Shown one piece after another: positions 53,469 through 62,075 of a DNA stretch of 64,000 bases. Each line of letters begins with the position of its first letter. Position 1 is the stretch's first letter. The notes below the pieces were generated by a model. The model was not told the origin of the DNA, searched no databases, and saw nothing but the letters and a program-made list of their open reading frames with translations. Source of the stretch: Dyadobacter soli (GTDB taxonomy: Bacteria > Bacteroidota > Bacteroidia > Cytophagales > Spirosomataceae); NCBI RefSeq assembly GCF_900101885.1, contig NZ_FNAN01000015.1, positions 173,334 through 237,333 of the forward strand. The letters are read 5' to 3'. The position numbers and the translations under genes were made by a program.

Positions 53469-54428
53469 TTATTTGGGACGATAGATGACTTGCCCGGCAT
53501 TGTATGCCCCAAAGCAGCCCAGGCCGCCTTCAATGTTGGTGTAGATCAGCGACGGTTCTACAAACGGATTGTCAGAGTCGCCCCGCGTTTGTATGGAGCG
53601 ATGGTATTTGAAATAATGCTCGTCGGTATTGTACACTTCCATGGTGACGGAAATGATTTTGCTTTTGGGAAAGGAAAGATAAACCGTGCCGTCGCTACCG
53701 GTGTAACTAAGCGGGTTGGGCAGCTTCACGCGGCCGATGGGGGAATTGAAATCGGCGCCGTCGAGGTTTACGTCGTTGCGGAAATCGTTCCTGCCGATCG
53801 TGTCGTCCCAGTTGAAATTGAACCGGTTGCGTACCCTTTTTTCGATGATTTGGCCCTGATTGGAACTGACGCCCTCCGGCACGCTATATTCCAGGTCGAG
53901 CGACGCGCGTACCCGATAGTAATTGGGCTGCCCGGCAATGTCGTTCCAGGCGTACTTGACGGTTAATGTAGTATCGAGGGTAGCAATATCGCCTGCAACG
54001 GAGGTATCGATTTCATAGGTTTTCGGGACCGCCGCGTTCTCCGGTACCGTGCAGGTTGCCTTTACCGACCGCACCCCGTTGGTTACCGAAAGGAAATAGG
54101 TTTTGCCCGGTAAAATGGTCAGCGCGCCTTTATCGACCGAGTAAAGCTGGTTGGTCGTATCGAATGGAATCACCGCTTCACGGGTGCCATCGGATAGCTT
54201 GACAACCGCATTCGGAATGACCCCGCCTTTCAGATCCGGCTCGGCAAACAGCGGAATGGATTCCGTGACGATCACATTAATGCGCGCGGCCTGTGGTGAA
54301 ATGAAGCATTGCACTACCAGCTTCGATTCCACCTGTGGAAGATCGGCCCTGTCTACATCCGTCACCAGCGATTCGCATGCCGCGAGGAAAAATGTCAGGA
54401 AAAAGAAAATGATATATCTGGGGAACAT
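53469..54428 (-). CDS. DUF4249 lipoprotein
   Basis: A 319-residue protein with a hydrophobic signal and a lipobox ending Leu-Ala-Ala-Cys at residue ~18, then ESLVTDVD. KLVVQCFISPQAARINVIV is the first strand set of DUF4249, beta-rich surface lipoproteins found next to TonB receptors. A repeat-free C-terminal half ends CFGAYNAGQVIYRPK. It lies 8 bp behind its TonB-receptor gene and probably acts with it as the SusD-like partner. The ligand is unknown. Confidence 0.88.
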   Translation of the reverse strand: MFPRYIIFFFLTFFLAACESLVTDVDRADLPQVESKLVVQCFISPQAARINVIVTESIPLFAEPDLKGGVIPNAVVKLSDGTREAVIPFDTTNQLYSVDKGALTILPGKTYFLSVTNGVRSVKATCTVPENAAVPKTYEIDTSVAGDIATLDTTLTVKYAWNDIAGQPNYYRVRASLDLEYSVPEGVSSNQGQIIEKRVRNRFNFNWDDTIGRNDFRNDVNLDGADFNSPIGRVKLPNPLSYTGSDGTVYLSFPKSKIISVTMEVYNTDEHYFKYHRSIQTRGDSDNPFVEPSLIYTNIEGGLGCFGAYNAGQVIYRPK

Positions 54429-54436
54429 GGCCGCTT

Positions 54437-56857
54437 CTAGAATTTAAAGTTATAGCTGAAATAAGGCAGTATCGGAAACAGCGAATAGCGTTTCAGCGTG
54501 TACTTCGGAACGGGTGTGGCGGGGTTTACATTCGGAAGAATGATAATTTCCTCGTCGATATTGTAGAAGAACGGGTTCCGGCGGTTGTAGACATTGTAAA
54601 CACCGAATTCCCACGTGCGTTCGTGCCGTTTTTTCTTTTTGTGGAACTGAATGGCGATGTCCATCCGGTGAAACGGTTCGGCGCGGAAGCTGTTTTTCTG
54701 GCCATATTCGCTCACCCTCGGCCCGAACCAGCTAATGGCAGGCTTGCCTTCCGGGGTAATGCGCGTTACGAAATTATCCGTCGCCGCCCGGTAGCTCGAT
54801 ATAGGGAGCGTTAATGCATTGCCGGTGCCGTAGACCCAGGTTGCCGATAATGTAATTCTTTTGCTTAATTCAAATATCCCTACTACCGAAAGGTCGTGGC
54901 GACGATCGTAGCGGGGGAAGAACGTTTTACCAAAATTTAGCTCCGGAAACTTCCAATAGGTCCACGACAATGTGTAACCGATCCATCCGGAGAATCTGCC
55001 GGTTTTTCTTTGGATCAGGAACTCGCCCCCGTACGACCAGCCTTTTCCGGCGGTCACATTATCTTCCCAGCTGAGCTCGTTGGCATTCTCTCCGTTGATA
55101 CTCAGGAACGACGAGCCTTCCTTGTAGTTCAGGATGTTATCCATCCTTTTGTAATAACCTTCCAGCGTAACCGTGAGCGCAGGCCGTTCAAAATCTTTGG
55201 CAAAGCCCGCCGCTACCTGTTGCGACTGCTGCGGCGCAACCTTTGCGGTGGTAGGCACCCAAAGGTCGGTAGGGAGGCCGAGGCCGGTGTTGGAAAGCAA
55301 ATGCACATATTGGTTCATGCGTGCATACGAGGCTTTGAAAGAAAGGTTTTCGGCGAGGCGCAATGCTGCTGAAATGCGTGGTTCTGGGCGAACGTAAGTT
55401 TTAACGTCGGTTTGAAATGTACTGAGCCTCAATCCCGCATTTATCTTCAAGGCATCGAATGCCTGCCAGGTATCTTCAATGTACAGCCCGGTTTCGAGCG
55501 AATAGACCGGTTTTACCGCCCGTTCAATCGGATTATCGATAAATGAGCCCGCGATGGCGAGCGCCGAGGGGACGAACTTGTGAAAAGTGGCCTGCCCGCC
55601 GAATTTAATAGCATGTTTGGAGGAGGGGTAAAAGTCAAAATCTGTTTTCACGCCCAGGTCACGGATGCGTGAATCGTATTCAAGACTGAACTCGTCGTCC
55701 ACCGAACCGTCGTTATTCAATTCTTTGGAATAACTTGAAACCCCGAATTTGAAGTTGCTGAATATAAAGGAAGTGTTGACGAACAGTTTCTGATTAAGCA
55801 CATGGTTCCAGCGTACCGTGGCCGTTGCATTACCCCAGGCCAGGCCGGCGCGGGTTTCGGAAGTGCTGCTTTCTTCGTCGGCATGGAACTTGTCGCGACC
55901 GAAATAGCCGCTGATGTACAGCTTGTCCTTTTTGCCGAGGTCATAGTTCATCTTGGCATTCAGATCATAAAAATAGTAACCAGGTTTTACCTGACTATCT
56001 GCACCCCGCTGCTCACTGGCGATCAATGGCTTCGCCAGAAAATCGATGTAAGTACGCCGCCCGGAAATCAGGAAAGAGGATTTGCCTTTTTTAATCGGCC
56101 CTTCGAGGGTTAACCGTGACGAAATGAGGCCTATCCCGCCTTCGCCATGCAGTTTTTCCTTGCTGCCTTCTTTCATATTCATTTCCAATACCGACGACAG
56201 CCTGCCGCCGTACCGTGCCGGAAAGCCGCCTTTGGTCAGTTCCACACTCCGGAGCGCATCCGAATTGAAGATCGAGAAGAAGCCGAACAAGTGATTGGCA
56301 TTGTAAACGACGGCGTCGTCGAGGATGATGAGGTTCTGGTCGGGGCCGCCGCCGCGCACGTACAAGCCCGTCTGCCCTTCGGTACCTTTCTGCACGCCGG
56401 GCATGAGTTGCAGGACGCGCAAAACGTCTTTCTCGCCGAAGAATGCCGGTATTTTCTTCAATTGCTGGATCGGGATTTCGACTTTGCTCATCTGCACAGT
56501 CCGGCTCACATAATCTTCCTGCTTGCGCGCGGACACGACCACTTCATCGAGTTGTGTGATGGTAGGGAGAAAAATATTGAGTTCGGTATCGGCCCGGAGC
56601 GCCACTCGTTTCTGTTGTTTTTCGTAGCCTACAAAAGAAAAGGAAACCGTCGCGGAATCTGAGGCGGGCAATGTAAGGGAGTAAAACCCATAAGTATTCG
56701 TGACCGCGCCGTAAGGTGTGTTATCGATATACACATTCACCCCCGGTAGCTGCTCCTGGCTTCCTTTTTCCCGCACGAAACCACTGATGGTAACGCGGCT
56801 CTGGGCAAGAGAAATAATGTGGAAAAGAAAAAGAAATGCGGTAAAAGTCAGACGCAT
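54437..56857 (-). CDS. TonB-dependent receptor paired with DUF4249
   Basis: An 806-residue outer-membrane receptor. It has a signal peptide (~residues 1-20), a carboxypeptidase-regulatory-like domain (GFVREKGSQEQLPGVNVYID), a plug (FFGEKDVLRVLQLMPGVQKG and YVRGGGPDQNLIILDDAVVYN), and a barrel with a terminal strand ending Tyr-Asn-Phe-Lys-Phe. DUF4249-linked receptors of this shape import unknown ligands in Bacteroidota. A promoter candidate, TTTG-N23-TACAATTG, lies on the minus strand at 56914-56948. Confidence 0.92.
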   Translation of the reverse strand: MRLTFTAFLFLFHIISLAQSRVTISGFVREKGSQEQLPGVNVYIDNTPYGAVTNTYGFYSLTLPASDSATVSFSFVGYEKQQKRVALRADTELNIFLPTITQLDEVVVSARKQEDYVSRTVQMSKVEIPIQQLKKIPAFFGEKDVLRVLQLMPGVQKGTEGQTGLYVRGGGPDQNLIILDDAVVYNANHLFGFFSIFNSDALRSVELTKGGFPARYGGRLSSVLEMNMKEGSKEKLHGEGGIGLISSRLTLEGPIKKGKSSFLISGRRTYIDFLAKPLIASEQRGADSQVKPGYYFYDLNAKMNYDLGKKDKLYISGYFGRDKFHADEESSTSETRAGLAWGNATATVRWNHVLNQKLFVNTSFIFSNFKFGVSSYSKELNNDGSVDDEFSLEYDSRIRDLGVKTDFDFYPSSKHAIKFGGQATFHKFVPSALAIAGSFIDNPIERAVKPVYSLETGLYIEDTWQAFDALKINAGLRLSTFQTDVKTYVRPEPRISAALRLAENLSFKASYARMNQYVHLLSNTGLGLPTDLWVPTTAKVAPQQSQQVAAGFAKDFERPALTVTLEGYYKRMDNILNYKEGSSFLSINGENANELSWEDNVTAGKGWSYGGEFLIQRKTGRFSGWIGYTLSWTYWKFPELNFGKTFFPRYDRRHDLSVVGIFELSKRITLSATWVYGTGNALTLPISSYRAATDNFVTRITPEGKPAISWFGPRVSEYGQKNSFRAEPFHRMDIAIQFHKKKKRHERTWEFGVYNVYNRRNPFFYNIDEEIIILPNVNPATPVPKYTLKRYSLFPILPYFSYNFKF

Positions 56858-56913
56858 AGAAGAAATCGCGGGTTAGTTGTCAGTAACGAGTTGGCTGAGA
56901 ATCTAGTATGGAG

Positions 56914-56948
56914 CAATTGTATTTGACCATGACGATATATCTACCAAA
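56914..56948 (-). promoter_or_regulatory. likely promoter of the receptor-DUF4249 operon
   Basis: On the minus strand TTTG (56948-56945), a 23-bp spacer and TACAATTG (56921-56914) match the consensus with one mismatch in the -7 box. The receptor start is 57 bp downstream. Confidence 0.45.
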
Positions 56949-56969
56949 ACCGTTGCACTGGATACAAAA

Positions 56970-57010
56970 AGAATGGCGGAATTCCCCTGGCCCAGGAAAA
57001 TTCCGCCATT
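56970..57010 (-). terminator. terminator of the gluconolactonase-like gene
   Basis: A 12-bp stem (56972-56983 with 56999-57010) encloses a smaller CCTGG/CCAGG hairpin. On the minus strand CTTTTTG follows. It lies 18 bp past the stop codon of the 57028 gene. Confidence 0.8.
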
Positions 57011-57027
57011 GCAATAGGCCTGCCCGG

Positions 57028-57948
57028 CTACTTTACGCCTTTAACCTTCATTTTTAATCCGTAAACGGCTGTTTCTGCGGTGATAAACAGCATGTCGCGG
57101 TTTTTGCCGCCAAAGCATATATTGGCTGTCCATCCTTTATGAACCGGGAAATGCGCGATTTGTGTGCCCGTTTTGTCGAATACCGTTACGCCGTTGCCGG
57201 TAATGTAAAGGTTACCCTCCTCGTCGAGGATCATCCCGTCAGAGCCTTTGGAAACGAATAGCTGCCTGTTGGCAAGTGTACCGTCCTTTTGAATATCGTA
57301 TACGTACGTTTTGTTGTCGCCAATATCGGCCACGTACAGCTTTTTGCCGTCTGCGGTACCGATAATGCCGTTGGGTTTCTGCAATTTTTCATCCACCCGA
57401 ATCAATTTTTTGCCATCCGGGCTGCGGTAGTAAACATGCTGGCCATCCTGCTGCATAGCCGGGTCACGTTTCCAGTAATCGCGTGCGTAGAGTGGATCTG
57501 TGAGGTAAATGCCCCCTTTCGAATCTATCCAGAGGTCGTTGGGGCCGTTGAGTAGCTTGCCTTCGTAATCTTTTACAAGTACTGTCGGGTTGCCTTTTTT
57601 ATCAAACGACCAAACCTGGTTCTCTTCATCGGAGCATGCTACCAGGTTCCCTTTCTTATCGAAATACATGCCATTAGCGCGGCCTGCCTTGTCGGAGAAT
57701 GTGCTGAATGTGCCCGTTTCGGCATCCCAGCGGATAATTTTATTGTTGGGCTGGTCGGTAAAGAACACATTTCCGTCTTTATCGGGCACAGGCCCTTCGG
57801 TGAATTTATATCCATCACCCAGCTTCTCGACCTGCGCCCCGGGCGCAACGATTGATTTCGAATCCATGATTTGTGCAGATAGTAAAACAGGAGTAAACAG
57901 CGCGGCAATGCCCGCCAGCACCGGAATAATGATTTTGGATTTTTGCAT
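57028..57948 (-). CDS. secreted SMP-30/gluconolactonase-like beta-propeller protein
   Basis: A 306-residue periplasmic or secreted protein with a signal peptide ending near residue 25 (SAQ). Propeller blades follow in order: KFTEGPVPDKDGNVFFTD with the metal-binding Glu, RANGMYFDKKGNLVACSD, LNGPNDLWIDSKGGIYLTDP with the Asn-Asp metal site, KPNGIIGTADGKKLYVAD and GSDGMILDEEGNLYITG. These are the family's calcium/zinc ligands (Glu, Asn, Asp). It should hydrolyse a sugar lactone, but the exact substrate is unknown. It has its own terminator. Confidence 0.92.
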   Translation of the reverse strand: MQKSKIIIPVLAGIAALFTPVLLSAQIMDSKSIVAPGAQVEKLGDGYKFTEGPVPDKDGNVFFTDQPNNKIIRWDAETGTFSTFSDKAGRANGMYFDKKGNLVACSDEENQVWSFDKKGNPTVLVKDYEGKLLNGPNDLWIDSKGGIYLTDPLYARDYWKRDPAMQQDGQHVYYRSPDGKKLIRVDEKLQKPNGIIGTADGKKLYVADIGDNKTYVYDIQKDGTLANRQLFVSKGSDGMILDEEGNLYITGNGVTVFDKTGTQIAHFPVHKGWTANICFGGKNRDMLFITAETAVYGLKMKVKGVK

Positions 57949-58036
57949 AGTAAAATCTGACCCGGTGTTGGTTTGTACCGGGTTTATGTATTAAAGTCGG
58001 GATAGGGGGTGGGTTACTGTTTGGGGATGGTGGGAA

Positions 58037-58711
58037 CTAATGCTCTTCGCGCGGTTCCATTACCGCCGGGAAATCCGGAAAAAAGGCATCGATTGCCATT
58101 GCCGGTACCGTATGTTGTTTGCCAAACCACCGTTCGATACGAATTTTAGCCACGTGAATAGGTTTGCTTTGAGCAGAAGTGAAAGCTTCATATGTGTTTT
58201 CAGGAATGTGCGCAAAATAGCGGTCGAAAAAGTCGCTCATCGCCCGCATTCTCTCCTGTTCGTCTTCAATAATCCTGATCGTCCCGTAGATGATTACGCT
58301 TTGATATTCACAGCCAAAGTCAACAGCTTTGGCCGCCGTGTAGAGTCTTCCGTATTTGTAAACTGAAATACTTGCCTTCCTTCCGTTCGTGATCTCTCCG
58401 CCTGCATGTCCGTGCTTGGAGAAATGGAAGATGATATCATTATTCGCCTCGTCGAAATGGTAAAATGCCACGTGGATCAATGGATAACCCTCTTTTTCTA
58501 TGGCAATCGAACAGGAAACCGCGTTACTAAGTATTTCATGCAAGAAAGAAGTGTCTGTTTCCTGCCGGTCTTTTCTTCGGACGGTTTTTGAGTATTCATC
58601 CAAAAATGCTTTCGCATTCCTTTCGAACTCCGTTCTTGAGGCGCTGCCAGGCTCACCGTAACGCTCCGTAAAATGTTCTTCGACTGATGTGATGTCTTTA
58701 TTTTTTGGCAT
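58037..58711 (-). CDS. flavin-binding pyridoxamine 5'-phosphate oxidase-like protein
   Basis: A 224-residue cytoplasmic protein. The split-barrel flavin fold is visible as FLHEILSNAVSCSIAIEKEG, IHVAFYHFDEANNDIIFHFS, the HAGGEITNGRKASISVYKYG stretch, and DFGCEYQSVIIYGTIRII. The family includes FMN-dependent nitroreductases of the NimA type and general stress proteins. An N-terminal helical extension of ~50 residues is unusual. No substrate can be assigned. Confidence 0.82.
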   Translation of the reverse strand: MPKNKDITSVEEHFTERYGEPGSASRTEFERNAKAFLDEYSKTVRRKDRQETDTSFLHEILSNAVSCSIAIEKEGYPLIHVAFYHFDEANNDIIFHFSKHGHAGGEITNGRKASISVYKYGRLYTAAKAVDFGCEYQSVIIYGTIRIIEDEQERMRAMSDFFDRYFAHIPENTYEAFTSAQSKPIHVAKIRIERWFGKQHTVPAMAIDAFFPDFPAVMEPREEH

Positions 58712-58760
58712 GGCTATCCGCTATCAAAGTTTTGTAGCATGCTATTTACCGCAAAATCAG

Positions 58761-58797
58761 AAAAAAGGCAACCGATTAAGTACCAGTTGCCTTTTTG
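58761..58797 (-). terminator. terminator of the ArsR-SRPBCC operon
   Basis: An 11-bp perfect stem (58762-58772 with 58786-58796) has a 13-nt loop and ends in a T-run on the minus strand. It lies 47 bp past the SRPBCC-protein stop. Confidence 0.82.
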
Positions 58798-58843
58798 GGA
58801 AAGTTAGTGGCAAGCGCGACTTAGTTTACGCCTGGCCTTCGAA

Positions 58844-59344
58844 CTAAACCGCTACCTTTTCCAGCAACCCATCCAGCCGCGCATAAGAATCTACCACACC
58901 GTGTTCCATACCCGATTGCACCATACCATCGCGGTCCGCAACGGATTGGAAAACGGATTGAACCGTGAGGCGCGTCCGGCCGCCCGGGAGGTCTTCGAAG
59001 CGGGAAGTTTCCAAGACGACATGGCCTTTTTCGGGCAAGCCTTCAAATTCAAATGTCTGGATGATCCGCTCCGGTGCCGTGTGCTCGTGGCATACACCGT
59101 GGAATGCAAATTCCATGGGGTTGCCGGGAATGGTATTGATGAAGCGGTAGGAGCCGCCTGGGTATGGCTGGAATTTTTCGTAACGTACTTCCATATCGCA
59201 CGGCCCGGCTGCCCATTGTGTGAGCAAGTCTTCCTCGCTGAATGCGCGGAAAACGATTTCGCGCGGCGCTTCGAATTCGCGGATCACGAAAAGCTCCTGC
59301 TTGCCTGGTTCTGCAATGATTTTGGTTTCATTTCTCGCTGCCAT
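58844..59344 (-). CDS. SRPBCC/AHSA1-domain protein
   Basis: A 166-residue protein of the START/Bet v1-like fold, family AHSA1. The typical FVIREFEAPREIVFRAFSEEDLLTQW opens it, then WAAGPCDMEVRYEKFQPYPGGSY. The C-terminal helix (DGMVQSGMEHGVVDSYARL) closes the ligand cavity. In many bacteria such genes follow an ArsR repressor, as here: its start overlaps the ArsR stop by 17 bp. The ligand is unknown. Confidence 0.9.
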   Translation of the reverse strand: MAARNETKIIAEPGKQELFVIREFEAPREIVFRAFSEEDLLTQWAAGPCDMEVRYEKFQPYPGGSYRFINTIPGNPMEFAFHGVCHEHTAPERIIQTFEFEGLPEKGHVVLETSRFEDLPGGRTRLTVQSVFQSVADRDGMVQSGMEHGVVDSYARLDGLLEKVAV

Positions 59345-59660
59345 TTTGTTCGTTTTTTAAAGTGTTGATAATGTCGTCCAGTTTCTCAAACCGGCCTTCC
59401 CACATTTTGCGGAACGGATCGATCCAGTCGGCCACTTCCGCCAGCTTTTTCGGCTGCACCGTGTAATAGCGTTCACGTCCTTGCGGATTAATGCCCAGCA
59501 GGCCGCATTCGAGCAGAATCTGGATATGCTTCGAAATGGCCTGGCGGCTCACGCCGAAAGATTCGGCTACCCCATTGGGCGTCATTGGTTTTTTAGCGAT
59601 CAGGCCGATAATGTCGCGCCGGGTCGGGTCGGCAATGGCCTGAAAAACATCTCTTCTCAT
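59328..59660 (-). CDS. ArsR-family transcriptional repressor
   Basis: A winged-helix DNA-binding protein of 110 residues. The Met at 59660 gives MRRDVFQAIADPTRRDIIGL, the family's standard opening; the upstream TTG at 59708 would add residues coded by the operator and is rejected. The recognition helix is GVAESFGVSRQAISKHI. No metal-binding Cys pair is seen, so it is of the non-metal ArsR type that pairs with AHSA1 proteins. Two operator-like repeats lie just upstream. Confidence 0.9.
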   Translation of the reverse strand: MRRDVFQAIADPTRRDIIGLIAKKPMTPNGVAESFGVSRQAISKHIQILLECGLLGINPQGRERYYTVQPKKLAEVADWIDPFRKMWEGRFEKLDDIINTLKNEQNGSEK

Positions 59661-59678
59661 TTTACTCTGATTAATTGC

Positions 59679-59722
59679 GCAATCGATCGGTTGCAAATAT
59701 ATGTGCAATCAATCGATTGCAC
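59679..59722. promoter_or_regulatory. pair of near-palindromic sites, likely ArsR operator
   Basis: GCAATCGATCGGTTGC (59679-59694) and GTGCAATCAATCGATTGCAC (59703-59722) are two imperfect palindromes sharing GCAATC(A/G)ATCG. Their centres are 26 bp apart. They start 18 bp upstream of the ArsR gene and fit autorepression. Confidence 0.6.
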
Positions 59723-59746
59723 AATGATTGCTTTAAAATTTTTTGA

Positions 59747-60541
59747 TTAGAGTGCGCCGAGCTCCTTCAAAACTGCCTTGGTGATGGTTTTTCGGCAATT
59801 TCCGAAGTCAGGATTAGGTGTAGCACGCGGTTTGGAGACCCTCGTTGCGAAGAACCAGACATTATCTTTTCGCTCCACATAACCGACCCACCAGCCGATA
59901 TCTGTCCCTTCCACGCGTGTCCAACCTGTTTTGGAACGAAGTTTGTGGTCCGCCGTGTCTTCGGTGAGCATTACACGTTTGAGAATTTCGACATTGCGTT
60001 TCGAGAAAGGGGTTTTGCCTTCATAAACTTTCACAAGAAACTCCACCTGGTTCCGCGGCGACACACCAAATGGCCCGAAATTCCAGAAATCATCGCCTTT
60101 TTCGGTCAGGTTACCATTCCCATATCCCGCTTTTTTCAGGTAGTAAGCGTATTTGTCGCGGCCTACTTTCTTGGCCAGCTCGATAAACGCCCAGCCAGCC
60201 GACACCTCGAATGCCTCTTTCACGGAAATGTCCTTATAAATCTCCGGGCGGTAGCCATAAAGTGTCGTGTCCGTTTTTCCGGGCCATTTAACGATCGCAT
60301 TTTCGTCTGCTATTGTGCCCGTTTCGAGCGCTATGAGCAGGTTGATGACCTTGAAAGTCGAAGCGGGTTGCGTCAGCTTTCGTGAATCATTTCCGTCAGT
60401 GATTGTCCATTGCTTCTTTTTGTAGTCATAAACTGTCGTGCTCCCTTCTAAGTGGCAGTCTTTGAAAAGTTGCTGAAAATTGGACTGGGCGAAGGATTGA
60501 AAGGTGAGTAATGTCAAAAAAAATGCAAAGAGGCGTTTCAT
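59747..60541 (-). CDS. class D (OXA-type) beta-lactamase homologue
   Basis: A 264-residue exported serine hydrolase. The signal ends near residue 19 (FAQ). Class D motifs: STFK with Ser61 and Lys64; YGN at 140-142; Trp153 in FWNFGPFGVSP; and KTG at 204-206. The second motif, usually SXV, reads Ser114-Ala-Gly116, so the hydrophobic third residue is missing. It should hydrolyse or bind penicillin-like compounds; the spectrum cannot be predicted. Its start overlaps the stop of the phosphatase gene by 1 bp (TGATG). Confidence 0.9.
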   Translation of the reverse strand: MKRLFAFFLTLLTFQSFAQSNFQQLFKDCHLEGSTTVYDYKKKQWTITDGNDSRKLTQPASTFKVINLLIALETGTIADENAIVKWPGKTDTTLYGYRPEIYKDISVKEAFEVSAGWAFIELAKKVGRDKYAYYLKKAGYGNGNLTEKGDDFWNFGPFGVSPRNQVEFLVKVYEGKTPFSKRNVEILKRVMLTEDTADHKLRSKTGWTRVEGTDIGWWVGYVERKDNVWFFATRVSKPRATPNPDFGNCRKTITKAVLKELGAL

Positions 60542-60882
60542 CAGGCGTTGAAATGGATTTCCAGTAAAGTGTTGATTTTAGCAGTAAGAATCTCGATCAG
60601 TTCTTCATCCATGAATTCGTATTCGTCAGGAATATCCAGCACCTCAATGGCAGGCAAGTCAAGATGGCTGTACAGCTTCCGAATCTTGGATCTATGATCA
60701 TTTTCCATCACGAGCGTGACGTCTGCCCAATTGAGATCACCCTCGGAAATCTTTCGATTGCTCTGAGGACTCAATCCTGCCGAACGGATATTAAAGCGAT
60801 GGTCGTTCTTGAATATGTATTCAGCCGTGCGGCTTCTGCGCTTGTTTTTGCCGCAGATGACAAGAAGGTTGGGTCGATGCAT
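60541..60882 (-). CDS. low-molecular-weight protein tyrosine phosphatase-like protein
   Basis: A 113-residue cytoplasmic protein. CGKNKRRS at residues 10-17 fits the C-x5-R phosphate loop, and AEYIFKN with IRSAGLSPQS matches the fold's early strand/helix. The conserved Asp of the usual C-terminal DPY is replaced by DIPDEYEFMDEEL. It is the second of three tightly packed genes: 2 bp after the oxidoreductase and a 1-bp overlap with the beta-lactamase. A link between them is not known. Confidence 0.82.
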   Translation of the reverse strand: MHRPNLLVICGKNKRRSRTAEYIFKNDHRFNIRSAGLSPQSNRKISEGDLNWADVTLVMENDHRSKIRKLYSHLDLPAIEVLDIPDEYEFMDEELIEILTAKINTLLEIHFNA

Positions 60883-60884
60883 TA

Positions 60885-61997
60885 CTATTTTTTCGCCAGC
60901 ATAATCTTAGCCCCACCTTTACGGATCGATTCATAAACCGCATCTACGACAATCATATCCTTCAAACCTTCTTCGCCGGTTACATTGGGATCAGGTTTGT
61001 TGTTGAGGATGATGTCGGCGATACCGTCCATTTGAAGTGTCTGGTGCGTGACCACGGGCTGGTTCATCGGGCCAAGATGTGAGCGACCTTTGATAGGGCC
61101 GTAACCGAATGCAGGGCTCAGTTCGACGAAACCTTTTTCCCCAACAACATAAAGCCGCTCGTAGTTATTAAATGCATAAGTAGTGCCGCAACTCGCCACA
61201 ATGCCGCTCGGGAAGCCCAGCTGGAACATCACGGTTTCATCGACTTCCTTAAATTTCACCGGATCGGTTTTGGTTTCCTGCGCCGTAACCCAGATCGGCT
61301 CTTCGCCGGTTGCGTACCGGGCGCCATTGAGGGCGTAAATGCCCACGTCCATCATCGCGCCGCCTCCGGCCAATGCTTTTTTTAGGCGCCATTGGTTCGG
61401 GTCGCCGGATTTGAAACCCATATAATTGTTCACATGCATGATCTTGCCCAGCTCTCCCGCCTCGCGCATACGTATGAGCTCGCGCGTGTGAGGCTCGAAA
61501 TGCATCCGGTAGCCGATGTAGAATTTCACACCTGCCTTTTTACATGCCGCGATCATCTCGCGTGTTTGCCGCGCATTATCGGCAACAGGTTTTTCGCAGA
61601 TCACGTGCTTGCCTGCCGCTGCGATTTGCAGGACGTGCTTGTGGTGCAGGGAGTTAGGTGTGGTAACGTAGACAATGTCGATATCCGGATTGTCCTTGAT
61701 CTTGCTGACTGTCTCGTAGTTATAGGTGTTTTTCTCCGGGATGTTATATTTCTGTTTCCAGGTTTCGAGCTTCGAAGGCGTCCCCGAAACCGCCCCGACG
61801 AGCGTTGCCATTTTGCAATCCTTCATCGCATCAGCCACGCGACCAGCGTAGCCGCCCAGCCCCATTAATGCCACGCGTAGTTGCTTATCGGCTTTCGGGC
61901 CGGTGTACAGCTCGCGTGCAGACGCAGGAAGGTCGGTCAACGCCGTTGCGCTAATGCCCAGGGATAGTTTTTGAAGGAAATCTCGACGGGTATCCAT
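60885..61997 (-). CDS. Gfo/Idh/MocA-family oxidoreductase with Tat-like leader
   Basis: A 370-residue NAD(P)-binding enzyme. The leader TRRDFLQKLSLGISATAL is of the twin-arginine type. RVALMGLGGYAGRVADAM is the Rossmann segment, CEKPVADNARQT holds the catalytic Lys, and GAMMDVGIYALNGARYATG is the family's C-terminal-domain block. It should oxidise or reduce a sugar-like substrate in the periplasm. First gene of the operon with the phosphatase and the beta-lactamase. Confidence 0.9.
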   Translation of the reverse strand: MDTRRDFLQKLSLGISATALTDLPASARELYTGPKADKQLRVALMGLGGYAGRVADAMKDCKMATLVGAVSGTPSKLETWKQKYNIPEKNTYNYETVSKIKDNPDIDIVYVTTPNSLHHKHVLQIAAAGKHVICEKPVADNARQTREMIAACKKAGVKFYIGYRMHFEPHTRELIRMREAGELGKIMHVNNYMGFKSGDPNQWRLKKALAGGGAMMDVGIYALNGARYATGEEPIWVTAQETKTDPVKFKEVDETVMFQLGFPSGIVASCGTTYAFNNYERLYVVGEKGFVELSPAFGYGPIKGRSHLGPMNQPVVTHQTLQMDGIADIILNNKPDPNVTGEEGLKDMIVVDAVYESIRKGGAKIMLAKK

Positions 61998-62075
61998 ATT
62001 GATGAGTGATTTTCAGTTGAATATTCAAAAGGCAAAAAGTGGCCTATGGCGTTGATCTCCTTGAAAATTTGTAAC

